NCBI RefSeq assembly: GCF_018449545.1
Contig: NZ_JAAVUR010000015.1
Coordinates: forward strand, 1 to 64,000
DNA from: Granulicella sp. dw_53
GTDB lineage: Bacteria > Acidobacteriota > Terriglobia > Terriglobales > Acidobacteriaceae
Direction: 5' to 3'
DNA: 64,000 bases
The notes beneath the pieces are model-generated. The model saw only the letters and a program-made list of their open reading frames with translations. It was not told where the DNA came from and searched no databases. The position numbers and the translations under genes are program-made. Shown here piece by piece: positions 32,864-40,930 of this stretch (its first letter is position 1; every line of letters starts with the position of its first letter).

Positions 32864-34633
32864 CTAGGTAGACGTATAGACGCGCGGACGCGGCTTGATA
32901 TGGCTGATATCTACGTCCTCGTAAGTGATCTCAGGTGCACCGCCGACGAACGCGGCCTTGGTGGTTTTGAGGAACTTCTCGTCGTTACGGTCTGGGAAGT
33001 CGGGCTTGTAGTGGGCTCCGCGGGACTCGTCGCGGAGGCGTGCGCCCTGGACGATGACGCGGCCGAGTTCGAGCATGTTGTAGAGGTTGCGGGTGAAGGC
33101 GAAGCTGGTGTTAGCCCACTGGCTCTTGTCGGAGAGGTTGATGTTCTTGTAGCGGTCGAGGAGCTCGACGAGCTTGGCGTCGGCTTCGTCCAGACCGGCG
33201 TTGTAGCGGACGATGGTAGCGTGCTTGGTCATGGTCTCGCCGAGCTCGCGCCAGATCTTGAAGGGGTTCTCGGTGCCGGTGGAGGAGAGCAGGGCCTGGT
33301 TCTTTTCTTTCTGGCGTTGTAGCTCCGCAGCGTGGCCGCCGTCGCCCTCCTGTTTGGGCAGGGCCTTGGCGTAGGCGATGGCCTGGGGACCGGCGACGAA
33401 GCCTCCGTAGATGCAGGAGAGGAGGGAGTTGGCTCCGAGGCGGTTGGCTCCGTGGATGGAGTAGTCGGCCTCGCCCGCGGCGAAGACGCCCGGGATGTTG
33501 GTCTGCTGGTTGAAGTCGACCCAGAGTCCGCCCATGGTGTAGTGCATGCCGGGGAAGATCTTCATGGGGACTTCGCGGGGATCATCGCCGACGAACTTCT
33601 CGTAGATCTCGAGGATGCCTTCGAGCTTGTGCAGACGCTCTTTGGGTAGATGAGTGAGGTCGAGGTAGACCATGGGCTGGCCGTCGATGCCCATGTTGTC
33701 CTCATAGACGATCTTGAAGATCTCGCGGGTGGCGATGTCGCGGGGGACGAGGTTGCCGTACTTGGGGTAGCGCTCTTCGAGGAAGTAGTAGCGGTCGGCC
33801 TCGGGGATAGAACGGGCGACGCGTTTGTCGTTGCGGTCGCGAGGCACCCAGACGCGGCCACCTTCGCCGCGGGCGGACTCGGACATGAGGCGGAGCTTGT
33901 CTTCGCCGGGGATGGCGGTGGGATGGACCTGAATGAACTCGCCGTTGGCGTAGAAGGCTCCCTGCTGGTAGAGGGCGGACTGGGCGGAGCCGGTGCAGAC
34001 GACGGAGTTGGTGGATTTGCCGAAGATGGCTCCGTTGCCGCCGGTGCAGACGATGATGGCGTCGGCGGGGAAGGTGCGGGTCTCCATGGTGCGGAGGTCG
34101 AGGGCGACGATGCCGCGGCAGGCTCCTTTGGAGTCGAGGATGGCGGAGAGGAACTCCCAGCCCTCGTATTTGGTGACCTTGCCTTCGGACTCGTGGCGGC
34201 GGACCTGCTCGTCGAGGGCGTAGAGAAGCTGCTGGCCGGTGGTGGCTCCGGCGAAGGCGGTGCGCTGGTAGAGGGTTCCACCGAAGCGGCGGAAGTCGAG
34301 GAGACCTTCGGGGGTGCGGTTGAAGGGGACGCCCATGCGGTCGAGGAGGTCGATGATGGCGGGGCCCTGCGCGGTCATGTTCTTGACGGGGGTCTGGTTG
34401 GCGAGGAAGTCGCCGCCGTAGACGGTGTCGTCGAAGTGCTTGAGGACGGAGTCGCCTTCGCCCTTGAGGTCTTTGGCGGCGTTGATGCCGCCCTGAGCGC
34501 AGACGGAGTGCGAGCGCTTGACCGGGACGATGGAGAAGAGGTCGACGGTGCCGCCGGCTTCGGCGATCTTGATGACGGCGGCGAGTCCGGCGAGTCCTCC
34601 GCCTACTACGATGATGCGGGGTGATGCTGCCAT
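32864..34633 (-). CDS. sdhA: Succinate dehydrogenase/fumarate reductase flavoprotein subunit
   Basis: The 589-residue SdhA oxidises succinate to fumarate with covalently bound FAD. It has VGGGLAGLAAVIKIAEAG (FAD-binding), the FAD-attachment histidine in SHSVCAQGGINAA, EFIQVHPTAIPG and the catalytic arginine region SESARGEGGRVW. Sequence and the sdhC-sdhA-sdhB order correspond to the Bacillus/epsilonproteobacterial type with a single cytochrome b subunit. Confidence 0.95.
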   Translation of the reverse strand: MAASPRIIVVGGGLAGLAAVIKIAEAGGTVDLFSIVPVKRSHSVCAQGGINAAKDLKGEGDSVLKHFDDTVYGGDFLANQTPVKNMTAQGPAIIDLLDRMGVPFNRTPEGLLDFRRFGGTLYQRTAFAGATTGQQLLYALDEQVRRHESEGKVTKYEGWEFLSAILDSKGACRGIVALDLRTMETRTFPADAIIVCTGGNGAIFGKSTNSVVCTGSAQSALYQQGAFYANGEFIQVHPTAIPGEDKLRLMSESARGEGGRVWVPRDRNDKRVARSIPEADRYYFLEERYPKYGNLVPRDIATREIFKIVYEDNMGIDGQPMVYLDLTHLPKERLHKLEGILEIYEKFVGDDPREVPMKIFPGMHYTMGGLWVDFNQQTNIPGVFAAGEADYSIHGANRLGANSLLSCIYGGFVAGPQAIAYAKALPKQEGDGGHAAELQRQKEKNQALLSSTGTENPFKIWRELGETMTKHATIVRYNAGLDEADAKLVELLDRYKNINLSDKSQWANTSFAFTRNLYNMLELGRVIVQGARLRDESRGAHYKPDFPDRNDEKFLKTTKAAFVGGAPEITYEDVDISHIKPRPRVYTST

Positions 34634-34676
34634 GCTGTTTCCTCTCGGCTTTTCGCCTTGTGCGAAAGAAGGCCCG

Positions 34677-34726
34677 GGGCTAAAGCCCTTTTCTTGCGGT
34701 GCTTATTTCAGTGGGCTAAAGCCCAC
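34677..34726. repeat. GGGCTAAAGCCC palindrome pair between sdhC and sdhA
   Basis: GGGCTAAAGCCC occurs at 34677-34688 and again inside GTGGGCTAAAGCCCAC at 34711-34726. Each copy is palindromic. The pair stands in the 180-base sdhC-sdhA spacer, and a weaker relative (GGGGCTGAAGTCC) is at about 63737. Confidence 0.75.
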
Positions 34727-34813
34727 TGCTAATCCCTGAAAGACTGCTTATTGTGCAAGGGCTGCTAATCCTGAATGACTGCTACTAAAGTGGGGTGGCA
34801 AACTCCGAGGACC

Positions 34814-35620
34814 TTATTTCTGAAGGACGGACGGATCGGGGTTGGTGGAGTTTGGCGGCGGCGTATTGGGTGCGGGGAGGACGATGCCAGCGGGCTGCTC
34901 GGGCATGACGTCTTCCGGGGCGTTCTGGTACTTGGGGCCGACGATGCCGTAGATGCTGACCAGGCCCATGATGCAGAGGGCGGTGCCGAAGGCTGCGCAG
35001 ACGTATCCGAAGCGCTTGCGGGCTTTATCGCCAGGGGTGATGCCCCACTTGGCGGCGAAGAGCCAGATGCCGTAGGCGAAGTGCCAGGTGGTGGCGACCA
35101 TGGCGATGACGTAGATGGCGAGCATCCAGGGGTTGGAGAGCTCGACCTGCACCTTGTGGAAGGCTGCGCCGGGGTGCTCGGGGAGGCTGACTCCGGAGAA
35201 GCGCTGACGCCAGACGTGCTGGATGATGTAGGCGAAGGCGATTAGGCCGGTGATGCGCTGGGAGATATACATCCAGTTTCCGGCCCAGGGGTAGACGTTG
35301 ACGTTGGCGCGGCCGCGGAAGGCGATGAAGACGCCGTAGAGGGCGTGGAAGCCCAGCGGGATGAAGATGAAGGCCCATTCCAGAACGCGGACGAGGGGGA
35401 GGGAGTTGAGGAACTTGACCTGCTGGGCGTAGGCGAGGGGGCCGTTGATGGTCTCGAAGTTGGAGACGATGTGCTCGATGAGGAAGGCACCGATGGGGAC
35501 GATTCCGGAGAGGGAGTGGAGCTTGCGCCAGAGGAAGGAGTTGCCCTGTCCTGCGCGTAGCGGCTGCACACCACGGAGTGGCGGCGCGGAGGAGGGGGCA
35601 GGCGGTGCGGTGGTGGCCAT
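34814..35620 (-). CDS. sdhC: Succinate dehydrogenase cytochrome b558 subunit
   Basis: The 268-residue membrane anchor binds heme and the quinone. Five hydrophobic helices are visible, starting with SFLWRKLHSLSGIVPIGAFLIEHIVSNF (conserved H residues for heme ligation), then LEWAFIFIPLGFHALYGVFI, YISQRITGLIAFAYIIQHVW, MLAIYVIAMVATTWHFAYGIWLFA and YVCAAFGTALCIMGLVSIYGI. The N- and C-terminal tails are Pro-rich. It heads sdhCAB; the 180-base gap to sdhA contains repeats. Confidence 0.93.
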   Translation of the reverse strand: MATTAPPAPSSAPPLRGVQPLRAGQGNSFLWRKLHSLSGIVPIGAFLIEHIVSNFETINGPLAYAQQVKFLNSLPLVRVLEWAFIFIPLGFHALYGVFIAFRGRANVNVYPWAGNWMYISQRITGLIAFAYIIQHVWRQRFSGVSLPEHPGAAFHKVQVELSNPWMLAIYVIAMVATTWHFAYGIWLFAAKWGITPGDKARKRFGYVCAAFGTALCIMGLVSIYGIVGPKYQNAPEDVMPEQPAGIVLPAPNTPPPNSTNPDPSVLQK

Positions 35621-35855
35621 AAAGGGCTCCTTGAATCTGGACCGGAAAGTCCGGGGATGTGGCCGGGAAAGTCCTGATCTTTGAACTGAAGTGACGGTAC
35701 TACAAAGCTACTGCAGGAATGGAGCAGCAGGCTGATTATTCCGCTGTGGCCGAACCAGCGTCAAGGAAACTGAGGGGCTTTGTGCGGTTATCGTTACGTT
35801 TGTGCGAAATTGTGGTTTCGTTGAAATCCGTGCAATCGATTTGGGAGATCTGGCA

Positions 35856-36482
35856 TTAGATATGGAGCATGCGAAGGAGGGCGGTGAGAGCGCGTCCGCG
35901 ATGGCTGAGGGTGAGCCGGGTGATCGGATCGAGCTGGGCCATGGTGAGGTGATGCTCGGGCAAATAGAAGAGGGGATCGTAGCCGAAGCCTCCGGCGCCT
36001 TGCGGGGTGGATAGGATTTCGCCTTCGATCGTGCCCGAGGCGGTGTGGAGGGTTTCGCCGTCGCGTGCTGCGGCCAGGACGCATCTGTAGCGGGCGGTGT
36101 GGGGGGCAGACGTGGAGGAGAGGGCTTGGAGGAGGGTTAGGTTGTTGCGGGTGTCGAGAGGGAGGGTGGAGTCGATGGTGGGATAGGCCACATCTTCGGC
36201 GTAGCGGGCGGAGCGGACTCCGGGTGCGCCGTCGAGTGCGTCGACTTCGAGGCCGGAGTCGTCGGCGAGAACGATGTGGCCGGGGGCGTGGAGGGAGTAG
36301 AAGCAGGCTTTAAGGATGGCGTTGCCTTCGAAGGTGGGCTCGTCTTCGATGGGGGCTGGGATGCTCTGAAGGCCGGGTAAGGGAAGGATGGTGATGTGAT
36401 CAGCGAGGGTGGTGTCGGCGGTGGCGGTGGCGAAGTCGCGGAGCTTGCCTGGATTGGTGGTGGCTACGTAGAGGATCATCAC
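35856..36482 (-). CDS. rdgB: XTP/dITP diphosphatase (RdgB/HAM1 family)
   Basis: The enzyme removes deaminated purine triphosphates such as dITP and XTP from the nucleotide pool. The 208-residue protein has VATTNPGKLRDF (substrate-binding TxNxxK), DDSGLEVDAL with catalytic aspartate, GAPGVRSARYA and GGFGYDPLF near residue 165, ending with SHRGRAL. All hallmarks are present. Confidence 0.94.
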   Translation of the reverse strand: MMILYVATTNPGKLRDFATATADTTLADHITILPLPGLQSIPAPIEDEPTFEGNAILKACFYSLHAPGHIVLADDSGLEVDALDGAPGVRSARYAEDVAYPTIDSTLPLDTRNNLTLLQALSSTSAPHTARYRCVLAAARDGETLHTASGTIEGEILSTPQGAGGFGYDPLFYLPEHHLTMAQLDPITRLTLSHRGRALTALLRMLHI

Positions 36483-36514
36483 TTAGTGGTTCGGTCAGAT
36501 AGGTTGAAAGTCAC

Positions 36515-36964
36515 TTAGGCGTTCTGCTTTTGGCAAAAAATACTGATGGCAGAATCAAACCCAGCATTCTCGGTCTCTAATTCGACATAAAAACGCTTGG
36601 CAAGTTCATTCAGAGCAGCTTCTGAGACAGCTTCAAGGCGGCTCTGACGTTCTTTTCGGTCGCGAGGAAACGGGTCTCCAAGTGTCTGCATGGCAGAGAC
36701 CAGTAGATCAGCCGTGTGCTGCATACCGATCAAACGAAATCCTTCTGCGGCCTCTAGAGAGAGAACACCGGTGCTGTTCAAAAACAACTGCATGAATCCA
36801 CCATTACATATTTCAGATTGCGCAAAATGAGCTGCATATAGAAGTCCGGCGGGCTGTGCAGCCCCGGCGTAGCTGTTTAGGAATGCTTCTGCTCCGTTAT
36901 AGATGTCGATCTGCTCCCAGACCAAATCGATGTAAGACTCAGGATCGTTGCTTGGCTCAGACAT
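36515..36964 (-). CDS. DUF4375 (DMP19-like) protein
   Basis: The 149-residue protein has the DMP19/DUF4375 core AAHFAQSEICNGGFMQLFLNSTG near residues 45-67, followed by helices to the end. DMP19 in Neisseria acts as a DNA mimic, but this protein is a more general family member and its role is unknown. GC is near 45% in the sampled stretch, lower than rdgB and yjbQ on either side, so it may be an acquired gene. Confidence 0.7.
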   Translation of the reverse strand: MSEPSNDPESYIDLVWEQIDIYNGAEAFLNSYAGAAQPAGLLYAAHFAQSEICNGGFMQLFLNSTGVLSLEAAEGFRLIGMQHTADLLVSAMQTLGDPFPRDRKERQSRLEAVSEAALNELAKRFYVELETENAGFDSAISIFCQKQNA

Positions 36965-37039
36965 GCCATTACTGGAATGGAGTTTTTTGTTTGCGGCATT
37001 AGGATGGTTTCAATTGACGGAACAAGATAGAGGACACAT

Positions 37040-37471
37040 ATGGCAGAGATGAAGGCGCATACGGAGTATTTGACGGTTACGACGGATGACCGGTATGAGA
37101 TGGTGCACCTGACGCCGCAGCTGGAAGAGATCGTCCGGCGAAGCGAGGTGGACGATGGGTTGTGCTTTGTCTCACCGATGCATATTACGGCGGCGATCTA
37201 TGTGAATGACAACGAGGAGGGCTTGATCGAGGACATCGGGGTGTGGCTGGAGAAGCTGGCTCCGCGTTGGCCGGGGTACAAGCATCATCAGACGGGCGAG
37301 GATAATGGGGATGCGCATCTGAAGTCGCTGCTGCTGCACCATGAGACCACGCTGCCGGTGACGAGGGGGCGGCTTGATCTGGGCCGGTGGCAGAGGATCT
37401 TCTACGCGGAGTTCGATGGACAGCGGGCGAAGAAGATTATCGTGAAGGTGTTGGGGATCGCAAAAGGATGA
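37040..37471 (+). CDS. YjbQ family (UPF0047) protein
   Basis: The 143-residue product is a complete YjbQ/UPF0047 domain: EMVHLTPQLEEIVRRS, DGLCFVSPMHITAAIYVNDNE, HHETTLPVTRGRLDLGRWQRIFYAEFDGQR. Members bind a metal ion and have weak thiamine phosphate synthase activity. The gene overlaps the 3' end of motB by 35 bases in convergent orientation. Confidence 0.9.
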   Translation: MAEMKAHTEYLTVTTDDRYEMVHLTPQLEEIVRRSEVDDGLCFVSPMHITAAIYVNDNEEGLIEDIGVWLEKLAPRWPGYKHHQTGEDNGDAHLKSLLLHHETTLPVTRGRLDLGRWQRIFYAEFDGQRAKKIIVKVLGIAKG

Positions 37472-38213
37472 TGTCGACGCGTCGGTTGCGGGCGCGGCCG
37501 GCTTCGGTGGCGTTGGACGCGATGGGGTGGAACTCGGCGTAGCCGGAGGCGGAGAGGTTGGCGGGGTGGATGGTGCTGTGCTCCAGGAGCAGGCGCGCAA
37601 TGGTGGTGGAGCGGGCGGTGGAGAGCTCCCAGTTGGTGGGGAACTGGGTGGTGTGGATGGGGACGTTGTCGGTGTGGCCTTCTACGCGTAGAGGGCCGGG
37701 GTGGAGGGTGGTTGCGAGTCTCTCCAGGAAGGGGACTGAGGACGGGTTGACCTCGGCGGAGGCGGAGGAGAAGAAGCCGGCTTCGTGGAGGGAGATGACG
37801 ATTCCCTGATCGGTGAGGCTAACGTTGACGCTGCCACGAGGGATGTGGGCTCCGATGGTTTTGTCCTGGAGCAGCTTGGAGATTTGGGCTTCGATCTGTC
37901 TGGCGGTCTCCTGGGCGGGCTGGACGATGGGATCTTCGGCGGTGGGCAAGGGCGGCTGAATGGGAACTGGCCGCGAGTTGATGGAGGAGCCAGAGCTTGG
38001 GGTGAGTGATGGGGTCTTGGAGTGGGGCTCGAAGATATTCTTTGTGATGAAGGCGGCTTGCATGGCGGCGGCGAGTTGGGACTGCTTCTTGCGGTCGGAC
38101 TGGCTGGAGGCGAAGAGGACCACGAAGAAGGCGAAGAGCAAGGTGATGAAGTCGGCGTAGGAGACGAGCCAGCGTTCGTGGTTGACGTGGGGCTTATGCT
38201 TTTTCCTGCTCAT
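37437..38213 (-). CDS. motB: Flagellar motor protein MotB
   Basis: The 258-residue MotB anchors the stator to peptidoglycan. The N-terminal cytoplasmic basic stretch leads to WLVSYADFITLLFAFFVVLFAS (residues 14-35) with the proton-binding aspartate of YADF. A Pro-rich linker is followed by an OmpA-like domain (LRVEGHTDNVPI...NWELSTARSTTIARLLLE...NRRVDIILL). The upstream frame to 39110 is a shadow of motA; the ATG at 38213 overlaps the motA stop (ATGA), so translation is coupled. Confidence 0.93.
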   Translation of the reverse strand: MSRKKHKPHVNHERWLVSYADFITLLFAFFVVLFASSQSDRKKQSQLAAAMQAAFITKNIFEPHSKTPSLTPSSGSSINSRPVPIQPPLPTAEDPIVQPAQETARQIEAQISKLLQDKTIGAHIPRGSVNVSLTDQGIVISLHEAGFFSSASAEVNPSSVPFLERLATTLHPGPLRVEGHTDNVPIHTTQFPTNWELSTARSTTIARLLLEHSTIHPANLSASGYAEFHPIASNATEAGRARNRRVDIILLRSPTPSR

Positions 38214-38995
38214 GCGGTGGCCTCTTGTCGCTTCGGAGCGCTGGCGGGTTTTGCGTGGAAGAGGAAGGTGCGGAGCTTGGTCTCGACCATGCGGGGATTC
38301 ATGCCTTCGAGGATGGAGATCACTCCTTCGAGCATCATCTCTTTGATCCGTTGCTCCTCGCGGTGGCGGAACTTGAGTTTGCCGGCTGCGGGAAGGCAGA
38401 GCAGGTTGGCGGCGGCGACTCCGTAGATAGTGGCGACGAATGCGGTCGCGATTCCCCGGCCGACCTCGTCGATGTTGTCGAGGTTCTTCATGACCTGGAT
38501 GAGGCCAATGACGGCACCGATGATTCCGACGGTGGGGGCGTAGCCTCCGGCGGCCTCGAAGACAGCGGGGATGCTCTCTTCGAGCTCGGATTTGTTGTCG
38601 AGCTCCAGTTGCATGATCTTTCGGACCTCGCTGGGTTCGGTTCCATCGATGGCCAGCATGAGGGCTTGTTTGAGGAACGGATCCTGTACGGATGGGAGAT
38701 CGGAGTCGAGAGAGACAATGCCGCTCTTGCGGGCCTTGTAGGCGAAGGCGACGATCTGGGCTAGAACGGCCTCGCCGTCCTCGTTCTTGTGGAGGAAGAT
38801 CTTGGCGGCCTGCTTGATTGCGGCGAGGCAGGTGGAGAGAGGGAATTGGAGCAGGACGGCACCGAAGGTTCCTCCGCAGACGATCATGGCGGCGGTAGGC
38901 TGGGCAATCTGGGCGATGCTGCCGCCTTCGATGGTCATGCCGAAGAGGATGCCGAAGGCGGCGAGCAGAATTCCACCGATGCTGGCGAAGTCCAT
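38210..38995 (-). CDS. motA: Flagellar motor protein MotA
   Basis: The 261-residue stator subunit has four membrane segments: residues 5-22, 33-52 and, near 150-190, two helices with GGYAPTVGIIGAVIGLIQVM and ATAFVATIYGVAAANLLCLP. The PTVGIIGAVIGL motif is conserved in MotA/ExbB proteins. It forms the ion channel with MotB and lies 24 bases after flbD. Confidence 0.94.
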   Translation of the reverse strand: MDFASIGGILLAAFGILFGMTIEGGSIAQIAQPTAAMIVCGGTFGAVLLQFPLSTCLAAIKQAAKIFLHKNEDGEAVLAQIVAFAYKARKSGIVSLDSDLPSVQDPFLKQALMLAIDGTEPSEVRKIMQLELDNKSELEESIPAVFEAAGGYAPTVGIIGAVIGLIQVMKNLDNIDEVGRGIATAFVATIYGVAAANLLCLPAAGKLKFRHREEQRIKEMMLEGVISILEGMNPRMVETKLRTFLFHAKPASAPKRQEATA

Positions 38996-39019
38996 GAAGG
39001 TTCCTTAGATAGTTGTTGG

Positions 39020-39295
39020 TTAGCGTGAGTGTTCGGTGGCCTGGTCGAGCGCGTCTCTGTGGGCGTCGAAGGAGGCTTTGGCGGTGAGAGCGGGAGAGGC
39101 TTCGGGCCATGCTTCACGCAGGATGGCGGCGCGATAGATCAGTGCCTGACGCGAGACCTCGTCGCAGGATTCGAGGACGACGAGCTTCTCGCCGGTGACG
39201 AGGGTGAGGACGGTGTCGGGAGAGGCTTCGGCGTATTTGATGAGGTCGCAGTTGACGTCGAGGCGGCTGCCGTTGAGCCGTGTGAGTTGAATCAT
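39020..39295 (-). CDS. flbD: Flagellar FlbD-family protein
   Basis: The 91-residue protein starts MIQLTRLNGSRLDVNCDLIKYAEASPDTVLTLVTGEKL, the FlbD signature; these small proteins usually precede motA, as here. The C-terminal 40 residues extend beyond the typical length of about 60-70. The role is unclear but associated with motility. The ATG at 39295 is preferred to the open frame up to 39343. Confidence 0.85.
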   Translation of the reverse strand: MIQLTRLNGSRLDVNCDLIKYAEASPDTVLTLVTGEKLVVLESCDEVSRQALIYRAAILREAWPEASPALTAKASFDAHRDALDQATEHSR

Positions 39296-39557
39296 AAGGA
39301 AGATCCCTTCTGTGGGCTGTATCGGCTGAAAAGCAGGCGCCAATAGCTTCTGAGAGGTAACAGTACCTTTGGATCGAAGGATGGCGACGGAGCTAATGGG
39401 AGGGTAGGGTGCGCCGATGAGGGGGGAGAACGCAGAGCCTTTCGCAGTGTAATCCGGTTTTTGTGACAGCGATGGTAGCTTTTACAGGATTCGGCAAAGC
39501 ACCCGGGAACAGGCGACGCGGTTGGCCACAAATCTAGCAACAGAGGAGCGTTCCACC

Positions 39558-40772
39558 ATGTCCCTGAGTGTATTGAATAATATCGCGGCGATTTACGCGC
39601 AGAACAATCTCAACCAATCCCAGAACAGCCTTCAGAATGTTCTTGAGCAGCTCTCGTCCGGCTCTCGTATCAACAGCGGCGCAGACGACGCGTCCGGCCT
39701 GGCAGTAGCAGACGGTCTTCATGCCAACGTTGCTGCGTTGACACAGTCGACCCAGAATGCCGACGACGGTGTGGGGCTGTTGCAGACGGCGGACGGTGCG
39801 CTCGCGCAGGTGACGAACCTGCTGGATCGCGCTGTAACGCTGGCAACCGAGGCTTCCAACCAGACCTTGAACAGCAGCCAGGTCAGCTCTGCCAACCAGG
39901 AGTATCAGAACATCCTGACCGAGATCGCTAACATCGGATCGACCACGAACTTCAACGGAAACCAAGTATTTTCAAATACCGCGAAGACAGTCTTTGTCAG
40001 CGACGGAACCGCCTCGGGTGCGACAACTTACAACGAGGTGATCGGAGCTCTTACCTTGAACAGCGTAGGTGTGTCGTCGCCGACAGGGACATCTACGACT
40101 ACTGCCCTGGCGGCTCCTACTGTGGTTGCTCCGACGGCTACAGCGAACGGTACAGGGACATTTGATGCGTTGGGCGCTGGGAACACGATCTCCGGTACCT
40201 TAAGCGTCACCGTAGGGGGTGGAGCAGCGGTTACTTCGACGATCGCTGCCGGGACGACGTTGGCAGACGCCGTGACGCAGTTGAACACACAGTACGCGGC
40301 TGGTACTTCAGGCCTGGTAGCGAGCGTTGGTACAGGCGCCGACGCTGGCAAGCTGATTATCACTGGTCCTACGGGCACCGCCAACACTCTGAGCTTCACT
40401 GGCACGACGTTGTCTCAAACGACTGACCCGAACGCCAACGGCGCTGGAGTCGACTTCTCTGCTACTTCGACCAACGCAACGCTGAATGCGAATACAGCTA
40501 CGGGTATCTTGACGAGTGTCACCCAAGCGATCGCGGATGTAGCGTATCAACGTGGCGTCATCGGCGCTGACATCAACCAGTTGCAGGCAGCTTCCAACGT
40601 TGCTTCGTCTGAGTCCACCAACCTCACCTCGGCGGAGAGCAGCATTCGTTCGACCAACTACGGTCAGGCGACCAGCGACATGGCGAAGTTCCAGGTGCTA
40701 AGCCAGACCGGTATTGCCGCGCTGTCGCAGGCGAACAGCGTGCAGCAGGAGATCCTCAAGCTGCTGCAATAG
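39558..40772 (+). CDS. fliC: Flagellin
   Basis: The 404-residue filament protein has the conserved N-terminal coiled region (IYAQNNLNQSQNSLQNVLEQLSSGSRINSGADDASGLAVADG) and C-terminal coil (AAS...NLTSAESSIRSTNYGQATSDMAKFQVLSQTGIAALSQAN). The middle (about 150-335) is Ala/Thr/Gly-rich, exposed and without cysteine, with a Flagellin_IN-like segment. AGAGGAG lies 9 bases before the ATG. A terminator follows. Confidence 0.95.
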   Translation: MSLSVLNNIAAIYAQNNLNQSQNSLQNVLEQLSSGSRINSGADDASGLAVADGLHANVAALTQSTQNADDGVGLLQTADGALAQVTNLLDRAVTLATEASNQTLNSSQVSSANQEYQNILTEIANIGSTTNFNGNQVFSNTAKTVFVSDGTASGATTYNEVIGALTLNSVGVSSPTGTSTTTALAAPTVVAPTATANGTGTFDALGAGNTISGTLSVTVGGGAAVTSTIAAGTTLADAVTQLNTQYAAGTSGLVASVGTGADAGKLIITGPTGTANTLSFTGTTLSQTTDPNANGAGVDFSATSTNATLNANTATGILTSVTQAIADVAYQRGVIGADINQLQAASNVASSESTNLTSAESSIRSTNYGQATSDMAKFQVLSQTGIAALSQANSVQQEILKLLQ

Positions 40773-40784
40773 TCGGAAGAGAAG

Positions 40785-40816
40785 GGCTGCGAGCGGAGAA
40801 TCTGCCGCTCGCAGCC
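40785..40816 (+). terminator. Terminator-like hairpin after flagellin gene
   Basis: GGCTGCGAGCGG pairs perfectly with CCGCTCGCAGCC around an AGAATCTG loop, followed by GACTTCTCCTT. The U tract is short. Confidence 0.7.
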
Positions 40817-40930
40817 GACTTCTCCTTAGCTTAGAGTTTGCTAATCCATCCGGGTTCGTTCTGGATCGTAACTTGCAGTAGGTCTCATGGGCAGCCGTTT
40901 CGCTGCCGATGAAGGGGAGGAGAGGCGTCA

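Noticed and set aside
33650..34624. 324-codon plus-strand ORF opposite sdhA
   Set aside because: Shadow of sdhA; no family features.
38214..39110. N-terminal extension of motB
   Set aside because: It overlaps all of motA in another frame and reads as Arg/His/Pro-rich nonsense.
39319..39326. Sigma-28-like GCCGATAC on the minus strand before flbD
   Set aside because: The -10 block is good, but no TAAA-type -35 element lies at the right distance.
39510..39540. Possible sigma-54 promoter (TTGGCCAC...TAGC) before the flagellin gene
   Set aside because: The distance between GG and GC is 11 instead of 10 bases and the flanks do not match the consensus.
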